A stretch of 43,200 nt of DNA from positions 1 to 43,200 of the forward strand of contig NZ_LYST01000019.1 of assembly GCF_001693755.1 (NCBI RefSeq), written 5' to 3'. The translations under genes and the position numbers were made by a program. Shown here one piece after another: positions 22,812-33,700 of this stretch (within the stretch, counting starts at the first letter, position 1; every line of letters starts with the position of its first letter). The notes under the pieces were generated by a model, which was not told the DNA's origin, searched no databases, and saw only the letters and a program-made list of their open reading frames with translations. The DNA comes from Gilliamella sp. wkB171 (lineage in GTDB: Bacteria > Pseudomonadota > Gammaproteobacteria > Enterobacterales > Orbaceae).

Positions 22812-22861
22812 TAATGTATGTAATACTGTATTGTTAGATTGATAATTAAATGAATCAAAAT

Positions 22862-22886
22862 AAGGAGCGCAGAAATCTGGCTCCTT
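22862..22886 (-). terminator. possible terminator of the flavoreductase operon
   Basis: The 7-bp stem AAGGAGC/GCTCCTT (22862-22868 with 22880-22886) is followed on the minus strand by ATTTTGATT. It lies 23 bp after the transporter stop. The T-run is short, so efficiency is uncertain. Confidence 0.45.
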
Positions 22887-22908
22887 CAGCTTAAATGCGA
22901 ACTTATTA

Positions 22909-24135
22909 TTAATTGTTCGATTGTCTTTGTTTAGTAAATTTATAAATCATGTTTAACGCTAAGCCAACAAAAGCTACAGCGATTGCAATATAAAATGCAT
23001 AGGTATAACTGCCATTATTATTGACAAGGATATCCGCAGTTAACTTTGGTGCAAAAAATGCCGCTGAAGAATACCCCACAAAAATAATACCATAGTTAAC
23101 ACCTTGGTGAATCGGTCCATAATTTTCCATGACCATTGGCGGGAACACGCCCATCACACCACCAAAGCATAAACCAAGCGCGATAATTCCTATTGCAAAT
23201 CCGGCTTGTGTTGGAATAAATAAAAATGCCATAAAAGCCAAAATAATTACCGAAAAGATAATATCCAATGTTCGATTACGACCAAGTTTATCCGATACCG
23301 TTCCCCAAACAACTCGCCCAGCACAATTACTTAATGAATATAAACTCACATAAAATGCTGCTGCCACAGAAGATAGCCCAAACATGTTTTGCCCAATACT
23401 TGATGCATTTGAAGCTATCATCAACCCAGAAAATGCACCAGTACCTAACATAAAAAATATGAGGTAAAAATATGGCGTTTGTAGCATTTGTTGCCAATTT
23501 TTGTTAACAACAGGCGCATTTTGTTGGCTGTGTGCTTGAGTCCAACCTTGTGGTTGATAATTAGCAGGTGCTACCTTAATAAAGAAACTAGCAACAATAA
23601 CCACAGCTATATAGGTGCAACCTAGAATTTGGAAAGCATATAACACATCAAAGCGTTCAATCAAATGGTTACCGATTGGTGCTGATATAATTGCAGCGCC
23701 CCCCATACCTGCTGTAATAATACCTGAAGCAAGACCTTTTTTATCAGGAAATAATTTAATGGTATTACTTAAACAGCCCGAATAAGCAAGCCCTTGACCA
23801 AAGCCACTTAATAAGCCATAGGTCACATAAAGCATTAGCGGACTTGTCACATACCCCGTCAGAAAAAAGCCTAGTCCAAACAGCAAACCACCTAAAACAC
23901 TAGACCATTTAGCTAATCCTCTATCCGTTAAAAAGCCACCTAAAATCATAGGAATGGGGCCGACAGCTGAATTGATAGCAAACGCTGTCATCACCTCTGA
24001 CATACTCCAATTTTTAGCGGCACTTAAAGGACCTGCAAAAACACTAAAAGCATAAATCGCACCAGTACAAAGCAATATTGATGTTGATGCTATGAGCACA
24101 AGCCATCGATTGAGATTTCTAGTTTGTTGTTCCAT
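22909..24135 (-). CDS. OFA-type major facilitator transporter
   Basis: A 408-residue carrier with 12 hydrophobic segments, of the oxalate/formate antiporter (OFA) branch that includes OxlT and E. coli YhjX. The first helix pair ([27 protein letters not shown]) and [21 protein letters not shown] are typical. The family carries small carboxylates. Its ATG lies inside the end of the flavoreductase gene (17-bp overlap), so it is translated from the same mRNA. The likely job is uptake of the reductase's acid substrate or exchange with its reduced product. Substrate identity is inference. Confidence 0.85.
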   Translation of the reverse strand: MEQQTRNLNRWLVLIASTSILLCTGAIYAFSVFAGPLSAAKNWSMSEVMTAFAINSAVGPIPMILGGFLTDRGLAKWSSVLGGLLFGLGFFLTGYVTSPLMLYVTYGLLSGFGQGLAYSGCLSNTIKLFPDKKGLASGIITAGMGGAAIISAPIGNHLIERFDVLYAFQILGCTYIAVVIVASFFIKVAPANYQPQGWTQAHSQQNAPVVNKNWQQMLQTPYFYLIFFMLGTGAFSGLMIASNASSIGQNMFGLSSVAAAFYVSLYSLSNCAGRVVWGTVSDKLGRNRTLDIIFSVIILAFMAFLFIPTQAGFAIGIIALGLCFGGVMGVFPPMVMENYGPIHQGVNYGIIFVGYSSAAFFAPKLTADILVNNNGSYTYAFYIAIAVAFVGLALNMIYKFTKQRQSNN

Positions 24136-26575
24136 GCCCAGACTCCGTTCTTGACTTGATATCTTTCAAAGCAGTTTTCCCTGCAATTCGTCCAAAGGTA
24201 AAAATATCGGTTAGTGAATTACCACCCAATCTATTACCCGCATGGATACCACCTGCTACTTCTCCTGCTGCATATAAGCCAGAAATTTTTTGTCCTGATT
24301 TATCCAAAACATGGGTTTGTGTATCGATTTTTAGTCCACCCATTGTATGATGCACCGCTGGTTTTCTTGGTGTTGCATAAAATGGAGCAACTTCTACTTT
24401 CAAATCAAAAACATCTTTACCAAATTCAGGATCATACCCAGCATCAGCATACGCATTATAGTTGGCAATAGTTTGTTTAAAAATATCAGCATCCATTCCC
24501 AATTTTTCGGCTAATTCTTCTAAAGTGTCTGCACAAAATAGTGTGCCAGCCGCAATTTGCTTATCAATTTTTTCTTGTGATGTGTTGTAAGCTGTCTTTT
24601 TGATTTCTTCATCAGCTATTAAATAAAATAATCCACCATTATCAATAGCAGCTTGTGTAAGTTTATCTCGGCTGCCATATTCATTAACAAATCGTTTTCC
24701 TTGCTTGTTAACCATGATGAAATTTTGTGGTGGAACTTGTAACCCACTAAATAATGCCCCAGTCTCTGGATCAGAAACAGGCATCATTTGTGAAAAGCCC
24801 ATACCAACCAGATCTGCACCAACACTTTGCCCTAACAAAATACCATCACCAGTAATTGCTGGAGAATTAGAGGTTTTAATATTGTCGTCAATTTCAGTCC
24901 AATAAGTGTTGTATTCTTTGAGCATTTTGGTATTAGCACCAAAACCACCCGATGCCAAAATGACAGCATCTGCTTTAACGGTAACTTTTTTACCATTTAA
25001 ACCTTGTCCAATTACCCCAGACACATGCCCTTCTTCAACAATTAACGATTTAACAGCCGTATCGGTTATAATAATTCCACCCTTATCTTCTACATATTTT
25101 TGCAATGCAGAAACATAAGCATAACCTTCACTTTTTAACGGTTTATGACCTCGACGCCATAAAGCCCCTACTGGCATAGTGACATCATGTTTATCAAATT
25201 CAACACCAATATTTTCAAGCCATTTAACCGATTCTAGCGCCTCATCAGTTAAGATTTTAACCAGATCATATTGTCCATAAATCACATTTCCTAATTGGTC
25301 AGTACGCTTACCGCCAAGATAGGTTTGAATACGATGAAGTAGTGCCGAATCAAATAGGTAACCGGTTTTACCTTTATTTTCTGATAAATAATCATTAATT
25401 TGCTGTTTTAAGCTTCTAAAATCTTGCAAATATTCAGGATCAATCACCGACTCATCAATTGCTACTATTTCAGATAAAGTATGGCTTTCGCCCGCGATAG
25501 CATCGAAAGTATTTTGCCATTTAGGATTGGCGGCATTCATTGGCCCACCTGTACGGACAGTATTACCACCAACTGCTGGAAATTTTTCAACAACAACAAC
25601 GCGCTTGCCTTCTTGTAAAATACTTGCCGCGGCTGATAATCCTGCACCACCAGCACCAACCACAACGACATCTGTTACATATTGCGCATCGCTATTATCA
25701 AGCGCGCTTGGTGCTTTTGGTCTTTTTCTTAATACATCAGGATTAGCACCTGCCATTTTAATGGCTTTTGCCACACCATCAATAACACCATTACTTGTAA
25801 CCGATGCACCAGATATCAAATCGACATTCAGTGTCTGACCTTCAAGGATTTGAGATGGAATACGTTTAAACACAACGTCAGCAATACCTTCTGACTCGCC
25901 TTCGGTATCAATATCAATCGATTCAATGCGGTCAGTTGATAAAGTAACAACCATAGGTAAATCGCCATTATGACCCGGTGCTGTTACACAATATTTACCA
26001 GGTTCATACGAGATTTCTTCCGGTACATTAAGTAAATTGACAACTTGAGTAAATCGCAAAAAACGTAAAAAACAGCTTTCTAAAAAATCGACTGTTCTTT
26101 CTGATTTAAGATTACCTTGCTCATCAAAAGCTTGATGGGCTCGACCCAGTAAAAATTCAGAGCCCGGCATAACTGTTGCATTAACCCCTGGCGCATCAAG
26201 GATTTGACGCAAATGTAATTGTGCTCGAGAGGAGCCTTGTACATCATAAGATGCACCAACAATCATCACTGGTTTACCATCAAACGGATGCAAATTAAAT
26301 GATAACCATTCAATGATACTTTTTAAGGCCGATGGAATTGAGTGATTATGCTCTGGCGTGGCAAGAATAACACCATCTGCTTGAATAATTTTATTATTAA
26401 AATTCTGAATGATAGGACTATTAGATTGGTCATCTGACTCATTAAACATTGGAACGTCAGTCAACTCTAATATTTCAATTTCGGCTTTATGACTAAAATG
26501 TTTTTGCATAAATTGCAATAACATACGGTTATAAGATTCTTGAGCATTTGTTCCTACTATACCAATAAATTTCAT
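24119..26575 (-). CDS. three-domain flavoreductase (fumarate-reductase-like, covalent FMN)
   Basis: An 818-residue soluble protein without signal peptide. Residues 1-185 are an NAD(P)H-dependent FMN_red domain ([33 protein letters not shown]). Residues about 190-275 are an FMN_bind domain whose SGASVTS motif makes Thr260 the expected site of covalent FMN attachment. Residues 300-805 are a fumarate-reductase/flavocytochrome c FAD domain ([15 protein letters not shown]). The proton-donor Arg636 (SRDKLT), HHTMGG (742-747) and Arg782 (GNRLGG) match Shewanella Fcc3, but the fumarate-binding His is Met598 (QMMP) and the TEAVRG loop is absent. A monocarboxylic 2-enoate such as acrylate or cinnamate is more likely than fumarate. 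The same domain order is known from Vibrio NADH:acrylate and cinnamate reductases. The start overlaps the previous stop (ATGA). Confidence 0.88.
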   Translation of the reverse strand: MKFIGIVGTNAQESYNRMLLQFMQKHFSHKAEIEILELTDVPMFNESDDQSNSPIIQNFNNKIIQADGVILATPEHNHSIPSALKSIIEWLSFNLHPFDGKPVMIVGASYDVQGSSRAQLHLRQILDAPGVNATVMPGSEFLLGRAHQAFDEQGNLKSERTVDFLESCFLRFLRFTQVVNLLNVPEEISYEPGKYCVTAPGHNGDLPMVVTLSTDRIESIDIDTEGESEGIADVVFKRIPSQILEGQTLNVDLISGASVTSNGVIDGVAKAIKMAGANPDVLRKRPKAPSALDNSDAQYVTDVVVVGAGGAGLSAAASILQEGKRVVVVEKFPAVGGNTVRTGGPMNAANPKWQNTFDAIAGESHTLSEIVAIDESVIDPEYLQDFRSLKQQINDYLSENKGKTGYLFDSALLHRIQTYLGGKRTDQLGNVIYGQYDLVKILTDEALESVKWLENIGVEFDKHDVTMPVGALWRRGHKPLKSEGYAYVSALQKYVEDKGGIIITDTAVKSLIVEEGHVSGVIGQGLNGKKVTVKADAVILASGGFGANTKMLKEYNTYWTEIDDNIKTSNSPAITGDGILLGQSVGADLVGMGFSQMMPVSDPETGALFSGLQVPPQNFIMVNKQGKRFVNEYGSRDKLTQAAIDNGGLFYLIADEEIKKTAYNTSQEKIDKQIAAGTLFCADTLEELAEKLGMDADIFKQTIANYNAYADAGYDPEFGKDVFDLKVEVAPFYATPRKPAVHHTMGGLKIDTQTHVLDKSGQKISGLYAAGEVAGGIHAGNRLGGNSLTDIFTFGRIAGKTALKDIKSRTESGHGTTN

Positions 26576-27198
26576 AACGATGCTCCTTCTTCTGCGGCCT
26601 GTTTCCAACTAAATTTCTTATTTTGATCTGTATTAATTTTGGCTGTTTTGAGTAATTGATTAGTAATGGATACAAATAATAAAAATTCATCAAAGCATTC
26701 ATCTAACTCTTTAACTTTATCAGCATAAACAAGATTACCTTGATCATCAAAAGCCTGTAACGACTGCCCTAATAAAAACTCCGAGCTTGGCATAATTCGT
26801 GCTTTTAATTCTGGCGCATCCAAAATTTGGCGTAAATGAGCCTGAGCCCTTGATGAACCCAACATACCATGTGAAGCACCGACAATCATTACACATTTAT
26901 TAATCAGAGGGCGGGTAGTATAAGACAACCACTCAATAACACTTTTCAAAGCAGCGGTAATGGAATGATCATATTCGGGAGTAGCAATAATCACACCATC
27001 TGCGGCTAGTATTTTATCCGATAGCTCTTTTACTGCTGCTGGCGGAGTTTTATCCTTAGGTTCATTAAATGCTGGTAATGATTTAATTTCACAGACCTCA
27101 ATTTCTGCTTTCTCGGCAAAATGCGTTCGCATAAAATGCAGTAATTTTCTATTAGTAGAACGATCAGAATTCGTTCCGACTATAGCAACAAATTTCAC
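26572..27198 (-). CDS. NAD(P)H-dependent FMN reductase-like subunit
   Basis: A 208-residue FMN_red-family flavoprotein (flavodoxin-like fold) with FMN-binding [13 protein letters not shown] (8-20) and [19 protein letters not shown]. It is a clear paralogue of the N-terminal domain of the next gene: [15 protein letters not shown] is identical except one position, and the start MKF..IVGTN matches. It uses a GTG start with GTGAGGT upstream, and its stop overlaps the next ATG by 4 bp, so the two proteins are translationally coupled and probably form a heterodimer. In the Vibrio cinnamate reductase a small subunit of this kind is reported to accompany the large one. Confidence 0.88.
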   Translation of the reverse strand: MKFVAIVGTNSDRSTNRKLLHFMRTHFAEKAEIEVCEIKSLPAFNEPKDKTPPAAVKELSDKILAADGVIIATPEYDHSITAALKSVIEWLSYTTRPLINKCVMIVGASHGMLGSSRAQAHLRQILDAPELKARIMPSSEFLLGQSLQAFDDQGNLVYADKVKELDECFDEFLLFVSITNQLLKTAKINTDQNKKFSWKQAAEEGASL

Positions 27199-27393
27199 TT
27201 TAAAACCTCACTTAGTACCTTGCGGCACAATTTTGTTAATATTTAATTTTCGTAATACAAATTCTTTAGCTAATCACACAAAATGGTAGAATAAGTTCTT
27301 GTTATATTAATTATGTTATTTGTTGTGCAATATGATTTGTTATCTAGTGTAAAATAGAAAAAAATATTTGTGAAATAGCTGATTAATTATGGA

Positions 27394-27415
27394 GTTATAA
27401 CTAATTTGTTATAAC
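27394..27415 (+). promoter_or_regulatory. paired GTTATAAC palindromes, possible operator
   Basis: Two identical 8-bp palindromes GTTATAAC (27394-27401 and 27408-27415) are spaced 14 bp apart, ending 25 bp before the LysR ATG. The position, just upstream of the regulator gene in the divergent region, suits an autoregulatory site. Function is inferred from symmetry and place. Confidence 0.4.
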
Positions 27416-27440
27416 CTTAAAAAGGATGAGAACAAGCGGA

Positions 27441-28367
27441 ATGGCTAAAATTAATTCACTAATAATGCTGCAATATATTGATGTTTTAGTTAAGCATGGT
27501 AATTATACCAAAGCAGCACAAAACCTTTATATCTCGCAATCTTACCTAACTCAAACCATAAAAAAAATTGAAAATGAACTAGGCATTGAAATCATCAATC
27601 GACAAACCGTCCCATTACAGTTAACCGAAGCAGGAAAAATTTATTATGAATACCTCACATCGTTAGTCAACAAACAGGAACAGTTTAGAAAAAAAATCCA
27701 AAAATATACTGATACTAACTACACCGCAATTCAAATCGGTGTATTACCAAGCTTAGGAACCTACTTATTACCCCTAGTTTTACCTGCTTTTATGCAAAAA
27801 TATCCCAATATTAAAATCGAATTACATGAATATATGCCCAAAAATAGTGAAGAAAAAACCATTAACCAAACTCTCGATTTTTTTATTGGGCAAAATCCTG
27901 AAACAATATCCCCTAACTTAATTAGTCATAAATGTGGTAAACATCATTATTATGCACTTATACCAGAAAGCTCTAAACTCTATCGAAAAAAAACAAATAA
28001 TATTGAATGTAATCATTCTTTTATAAAAAAACTATTGCAAGAAAAGCTTATTCTAACGTCTCACGGCTCAGGTATTCGACAACAAATTGAATACCTCATT
28101 ACAAAATATAAGATTAAACCGAATATCGTAATTGAAAGCAGTAATATTTTTACCCTTGTCGAATTAGCGAAAAAAGGAATGGGAGTGACGTTTATTCCTG
28201 AAAGCGTCAGTATCTGCGGAAAAACGGGTGATTTAGCATATAATTTGATCCCCTTACCTTTAGAATTCATCTCGTTAAGTTATTTCATTGCATATTCAGC
28301 CAATAAAATGCTTAGCGTTGCTGAAAAAGAATTCATCAACCTTTTCGTCTCTTCTTTTAATAAATAA
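27441..28367 (+). CDS. LysR-family transcriptional regulator
   Basis: About 308 residues. The N-terminal winged helix-turn-helix (YIDVLVKHGNYTKAAQNLYISQSYLTQTIKKIENELG) is followed by a substrate-binding domain (IQIGVLPSLGTYLLPLVLPAFMQKYPNIKIEL). It is divergent from the flavoreductase/transporter operon, the usual LysR arrangement, so it probably controls that operon in response to the enoate or a related acid. The ATG at 27441 is preferred. An ATG at 27426 directly abuts the AAAGG and leaves no Shine-Dalgarno spacing. Confidence 0.9.
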   Translation: MAKINSLIMLQYIDVLVKHGNYTKAAQNLYISQSYLTQTIKKIENELGIEIINRQTVPLQLTEAGKIYYEYLTSLVNKQEQFRKKIQKYTDTNYTAIQIGVLPSLGTYLLPLVLPAFMQKYPNIKIELHEYMPKNSEEKTINQTLDFFIGQNPETISPNLISHKCGKHHYYALIPESSKLYRKKTNNIECNHSFIKKLLQEKLILTSHGSGIRQQIEYLITKYKIKPNIVIESSNIFTLVELAKKGMGVTFIPESVSICGKTGDLAYNLIPLPLEFISLSYFIAYSANKMLSVAEKEFINLFVSSFNK

Positions 28368-28418
28368 TGCAAAGATGAAAACAAAACGAGTGTTCACGCG
28401 GTAACATCATATAAATAT

Positions 28419-29339
28419 CTAGATCAATAAACCATTAGAACCAGCATATTCATGATTTTTGGTGATAACTATCCCTTCGATATGGTCAATTTTATTTATT
28501 TGCTTAATCACCTGTTCAGCAGAATAACCATATAATTGTGTAGTCCATATTTCGCCATCTATGGCATGCTCAGTCACAATAGTAATACTTTCAATATCGG
28601 TTTCAACAGGATAACCTGTTTGACTATCAAAAATATGATGATAGGTTTTACCATTATAGTTAAATGTTCTTTCATAAATACCAGAAGTCACCACTGATTG
28701 ATTTTGAATCTTCAAAACAGTAATAACATTACCTCTGCTCAAAAAGGGATTTTGGATGCCTACTCGCCAATACCCATCATCATGAAAAGGACAATTCCCA
28801 AATGTTAATACATTTCCACCTAAATCAATATACGCTGCGTGAGCATTTTGTTGTTTAAAAAATTCAATAACTTTATCAGCAAAATAACCTTTGGCTAACG
28901 CACCTAAATCGATTGCCATTCCAGAATGCTTTAACAACACGGATAAATTATCTTCATCTAAAAGAATATCATTAGGGTTAATGAGTGTTAAAAGCTGATT
29001 GATTTCTGAAACAGAAGGATATCTAGCATCACTAAAACCAACCCGCCACGCTTGAATAAGTGGTCCTATTGCAATATTTAAAAAACTATTTTTTATTAAA
29101 CTCTGAGTTTTACCTATTTTTATTAATCTAAAAAGATCAGATTGCAGTTTTACGGGTTTAATACCCGCATTAAGATTAACTTGCATTAATTGAGAATCTA
29201 AGCGATTAGCACTAAAGCGCTGTTCGTAGTCGATTAACATCTTTTGAGCTTGATTCAATAAGTGTTCAACCTCATCATGTTCTAGCCATATTTGAATCTT
29301 TGTGCCCATCAAATTAAGCAAGCGCTTACCTTGGTTCAT
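28419..29339 (-). CDS. apbE: FAD:protein FMN transferase, cytoplasmic ApbE type
   Basis: Attaches FMN from FAD to a threonine of target proteins. It has 306 residues. Typical are MGTKIQIWL at the start, RFSANRLDSQLMQVN, AIDLGALAKGYFAD (FAD/Mg site), YIDLGGNVLTFG, SVVTSGIYERTF and HHIFDSQTGYPVETD. There is no signal peptide or lipobox, unlike periplasmic E. coli ApbE, so it acts in the cytoplasm. The obvious client is the FMN_bind domain of the nearby soluble flavoreductase. It lies just beyond the LysR gene, convergent with it, in its own unit. Confidence 0.92.
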   Translation of the reverse strand: MNQGKRLLNLMGTKIQIWLEHDEVEHLLNQAQKMLIDYEQRFSANRLDSQLMQVNLNAGIKPVKLQSDLFRLIKIGKTQSLIKNSFLNIAIGPLIQAWRVGFSDARYPSVSEINQLLTLINPNDILLDEDNLSVLLKHSGMAIDLGALAKGYFADKVIEFFKQQNAHAAYIDLGGNVLTFGNCPFHDDGYWRVGIQNPFLSRGNVITVLKIQNQSVVTSGIYERTFNYNGKTYHHIFDSQTGYPVETDIESITIVTEHAIDGEIWTTQLYGYSAEQVIKQINKIDHIEGIVITKNHEYAGSNGLLI

Positions 29340-29447
29340 TTTGCTTTATTCCTAAAATTGATATCTTAATACCTTACAATGATAAAATAGGAAAATCTAG
29401 CCATCACCAAAGACTCGTTAATAATAAATCATTTCAAACATGCGAAA

Positions 29448-29623
29448 TGTAAAAATTTCATTACAGCAAAGTGTAAAGTAGCTTTTCTGGTATAGAAAAA
29501 ATCAAAAAAACCTCGATTACACCAACATTAAATTATTATCTTTGTAAAATTCACAAAATATCATTTACTATGATGTAATTTTGTGTTTACATATTAACCG
29601 TTAATTGTAATATTTTTTTTACA
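29448..29623 (+). promoter_or_regulatory. three TyrR boxes upstream of aroF
   Basis: Three 18-bp sites match the TyrR box TGTAAA-N6-TTTACA at 11 of 12 positions each: 29448-29465 (TGTAAA..ATTACA), 29574-29591 (TGTAAT..TTTACA) and 29606-29623 (TGTAAT..TTTACA). The last two are 32 bp apart. Three boxes also control E. coli aroF, which TyrR represses with tyrosine. The rest of the 318-bp gap (29340-29657) holds no gene. Confidence 0.75.
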
Positions 29624-29657
29624 AAAGAGTTTAAATGATTTTAACTAGGAAAATACA

Positions 29658-30743
29658 ATGTTAAAAGACACACTGAATAATGTTCGAATTCGAGATGAAC
29701 ACATGCTAATTACACCTGATGAAATAAAAAAACTTTATCCATTATCAAGTGAGTTAGAAAAGCAAATTAGTTTATCTAGACAAACTGTCGTTGATATTTT
29801 AGAACGCCGCGATCACCGGCTACTTGTTGTTTGTGGCCCTTGCTCAATTCATGATACCGATGCTGCAATTGAGTATGCTCATCGATTAAAAAAACTTTCA
29901 GATGAAGTAAAAGATAATCTATTTATTGTGATGCGTGTTTATTTTGAAAAACCAAGAACCACCGTTGGTTGGAAAGGCATGATTAACGATCCACATATGG
30001 ATAGTTCATTTGATATTGAATATGGTCTAAAAAAAGCACGAAAATTATTACTGGATATCGCACAAATTGGCTTGCCAATGGCAACAGAAGCATTAGATCC
30101 TAACACGCCACAGTATATCGGTGATTTAATTAGTTGGTCTGCTATCGGCGCTAGAACCACTGAATCACAAACACATCGAGAAATGGCTTCTGGATTATCG
30201 ATGCCAGTTGGTTTTAAAAATGGAACAGATGGCAGTTTAGATGTTGCAATCAATGCGATGAAATCAGCGTCTATGGCACATCGTTTTGTTGGTATCAATC
30301 AACAAGGGCAAGTTACTGTCCTACAGACAATGGGCAATCCACACGGACATGTTATTTTACGTGGTGGAAAAACACCAAACTATGATGCTCAAAACGTATC
30401 ATTATGTGAAATTCAAATGAAAAAAGCTGGTTTAGTACCAAATTTAATGATTGATTGTAGCCATGCTAATTCCAATAAAGATTATCGTAATCAACCAATT
30501 GTAGCTAATTCAATTATTGAGCAAATTGAGCACGGTAACAATTCAATTATTGGGGTTATGATTGAAAGTAACTTATTTGAAGGTAATCAATCGTCAGAAC
30601 AACCAAAAGAAAACTTTAAATATGGTGTATCGGTTACTGATGCTTGTATTAATTGGGACAGCACTGATGAGTTATTACGAAAAATGAATAGCTTGTTAGC
30701 TGAGCCTTTATTAAAAAGACAACAACAATCAATAACCGCTTAA
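29658..30743 (+). CDS. aroF: DAHP synthase, tyrosine-sensitive isozyme
   Basis: First step of aromatic amino acid synthesis: phosphoenolpyruvate plus erythrose 4-phosphate to DAHP. It has 361 residues. The N terminus LNNVRI, with Asn8, and SAIGARTTESQTHREMASGLSMPVGFKNGTDGS match AroF more closely than AroG or AroH. GPCSIHD holds a catalytic Cys (metal ligand), and IDCSHANSNKDY is the AroF-type version of the C-terminal motif. TyrR boxes upstream agree with the AroF assignment. Confidence 0.93.
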   Translation: MLKDTLNNVRIRDEHMLITPDEIKKLYPLSSELEKQISLSRQTVVDILERRDHRLLVVCGPCSIHDTDAAIEYAHRLKKLSDEVKDNLFIVMRVYFEKPRTTVGWKGMINDPHMDSSFDIEYGLKKARKLLLDIAQIGLPMATEALDPNTPQYIGDLISWSAIGARTTESQTHREMASGLSMPVGFKNGTDGSLDVAINAMKSASMAHRFVGINQQGQVTVLQTMGNPHGHVILRGGKTPNYDAQNVSLCEIQMKKAGLVPNLMIDCSHANSNKDYRNQPIVANSIIEQIEHGNNSIIGVMIESNLFEGNQSSEQPKENFKYGVSVTDACINWDSTDELLRKMNSLLAEPLLKRQQQSITA

Positions 30744-30758
30744 TTGGTTGAAAATACA

Positions 30759-30793
30759 TTATCGCCGACTTTTATCGGCGATAAATTTTTTAT
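30759..30793 (+). terminator. intrinsic terminator after aroF
   Basis: A perfect 10-bp stem TTATCGCCGA/TCGGCGATAA (30759-30768 with 30775-30784) is followed by ATTTTTTATTTT. It lies between the convergent aroF and purL genes. Confidence 0.9.
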
Positions 30794-30794
30794 T

Positions 30795-33700
30795 TTAACC
30801 TAATTGCCGACGAGCGTTACGGAATATCCGCATCCATGGGCTATCTTCCCCCCAATTATTAGGGTGCCATGAATTACTTACCGTTCTAAATACCCGCTCT
30901 GGATGCGGCATCATAATTGTTGCGCGTCCATCTTTAGATGTCACAGCAGTAATACCATTAGGTGAACCATTTGGATTAGCCGGATATTGCTGCGTAACTT
31001 GACCAAAATGGTCAATATAACGCACAGCAACAAGTTTCGCTGCCTCTAGAGCAGTTAGATGATTTTCGTCATTAACTTCAACCTGTCCTTCCCCATGTGA
31101 AACTGCAATTGGCATATGACAACCCGCCATATCAGTAAAGAATAAAGAAGGGCTTTGCTGAATCTGCACTAAACTAAAGCGTGCTTCAAAGCGTTCTGAT
31201 AAATTACGCACAAAACGTGGCCATAATTCAGCACCTGGAATCAAATCTTTTAAATTAGACATCATTTGACAACCATTACAGACACCAAGTGATAGCGTAT
31301 CATTACGATTAAAAAACTGTTCAAACTCATGACGAACGCGCTCATTAAAAAGCACTGATTTAGCCCAGCCTTCACCGGCCCCTAACACATCACCATATGA
31401 GAAGCCACCACAAGCAACGACGGCTTTAAATTGATCTAAACGGGTGTCACCAGCAAGTAAATCGGTCATATGCACATCGATAGCAGCAAAACCAGCCCGA
31501 TCAAACGCGGCAGCCATCTCGACATGTGAATTTACACCTTGTTCACGTAAAATAGCGACTTTAGGTTTTATACCTTTGGCTATAAATGGGGCTGCTATAT
31601 CTTGCTGTGGATCGAATGTTAATAACACATTTAAGCCCGGATCGTTTTCATTTTGTTTTGCCAGATGTTCTTGATCGGCACATAGCGGATTATCACGTAA
31701 GCGTTGCATCTGCCAAGTGGTTTCTGCCCACCATGTTCTTAACGTTAAACGTGACTCACTAAAAACGACTGCTGATTGATTTCGAATAATAAACTGCTGC
31801 CCAACTTTAGCACTACCAAGCACTTGCACGCAGTGAGATAAATTAAATTGCTTAAAGCACTCCATTACCTGATCTAAGTGACTATTTGCAATTTGAATAA
31901 CAGCACCTAATTCCTCATTAAACAGCGCGGCAATCACATCATGACCTAACATCGAAATATCAACATCTATGCCACAATGTCCAGCAAAAGCCATCTCAGC
32001 CAAGGTAACCACTAAGCCGCCATCTGAACGATCATGATAGGCAAGCAATAAATTTTGATTCACTAGCATTTGCATAGCTTGATAAAAACCAGCCAACGCT
32101 TTAGCATCATGAACATCTGCCGTTTTTTGACCTAAATGGCGATAGACTTGAGCAAGGGCTGTCGCACCAAGGGCCTGATGACCTTTTGATAAATCGATAA
32201 ACAATAGCGTATTATCTTGATCTACACAAAGTTGAGGTGTAACAGTTTTGCGAACATCTTCAACCCGAGCAAATGCCGAAATCACCAATGATAACGGTGA
32301 AGTTACCGATCTTTGTTGACCATCTTGTTGCCAAGTGGTTTTCATTGACATGGAATCTTTTCCTACAGGAATAGCAAGTCCTAAAGCCGGGCATAACTCT
32401 TCACCAATAGCTTTCACAGCTTGATAAAGTCCTGCATCTTCGCCTGGGTGACCGGCAGCGGCCATCCAGTTAGCCGAAAGTTTAATTCGTTTGATATCGC
32501 CAATATTCGTTGCTGCAATATTAGTAATCGCTTCACCAACAGCTAACCTTGCTGAGGCTGCAAAGTTGAGTAATGCAACAGGCGCACGTTCACCAATTGA
32601 CATTGCTTCACCATAATAACTATCTAAACTCGCTGTGGTAACAGCACAATCAGCCACCGGCACTTGCCATGGACCGACCATTTGATCACGCGCTACCATA
32701 CCGGTGACAGTTCGATCGCCGATAGTGATTAAAAATGTTTTTTCAGCAACTGTTGGTAAATGTAACACACGTTTTACCGCATCATATAAATTAATGTCAG
32801 AGGTTGAAAAATTATCACCATGAGCTTGATAGGTTTTTACATCGCGTAACATTTTCGGTGTTTTACCTAAAAGAACATCTAAAGGTAGATCAATGGGATT
32901 ATTGTTAAAGTGATTATCATGCAAAACCAACGCTTTATTTAGCGTTGCACTACCAATTACAGCATAAGGTGCACGTTCTCGCTGACACAATTTATCAAAG
33001 AGCACCAAACTTTCAGGGCGAATAGCTAGCACATAACGTTCTTGTGATTCATTACACCAAATTTCTAACGGTGACATGCCTGGCTCATCGTTTAAGATAT
33101 TTCTCAATTCAAATTGACCACCACAACCACCATCATTAACAAGCTCCGGCATGGCATTAGATAACCCACCCGCCCCAACATCATGAATAAATAAAATAGG
33201 GTTGTCATCGCCTAGTTGCCAACAGCGATCTATCACTTCCTGACAACGACGCTCCATTTCAGGGTTATCACGTTGTACTGAAGCAAAATCTAGATCAGCA
33301 TCAGATTGACCGGATGTCATTGAGGATGCAGCTCCGCCACCTAATCCGATATTCATGGCAGGTCCACCTAAAACAATCAATTTAGAACCTACCGGGAATT
33401 CACCTTTTTGAATATGTTCGCGGCGAATATTTCCTATTCCTCCCGCAAGCATAATAGGTTTATGGTAACCTCTAACTTCTTCACCATTGTAACTATTTAC
33501 CTTTTCTTCATAAGTACGAAAATAGCCCAATAAAGCAGGACGACCAAATTCATTATTAAAAGCCGCCCCCCCTAAAGGCCCGTCGATCATAATATCAAGC
33601 GCACTCACGATACGATCAGGCTTACCAAAATCATATTCCCAAGGTTGAACAAAATCTGGTATACGTAAATTTGATACTGAAAAACCAACTAATCCTGCTT

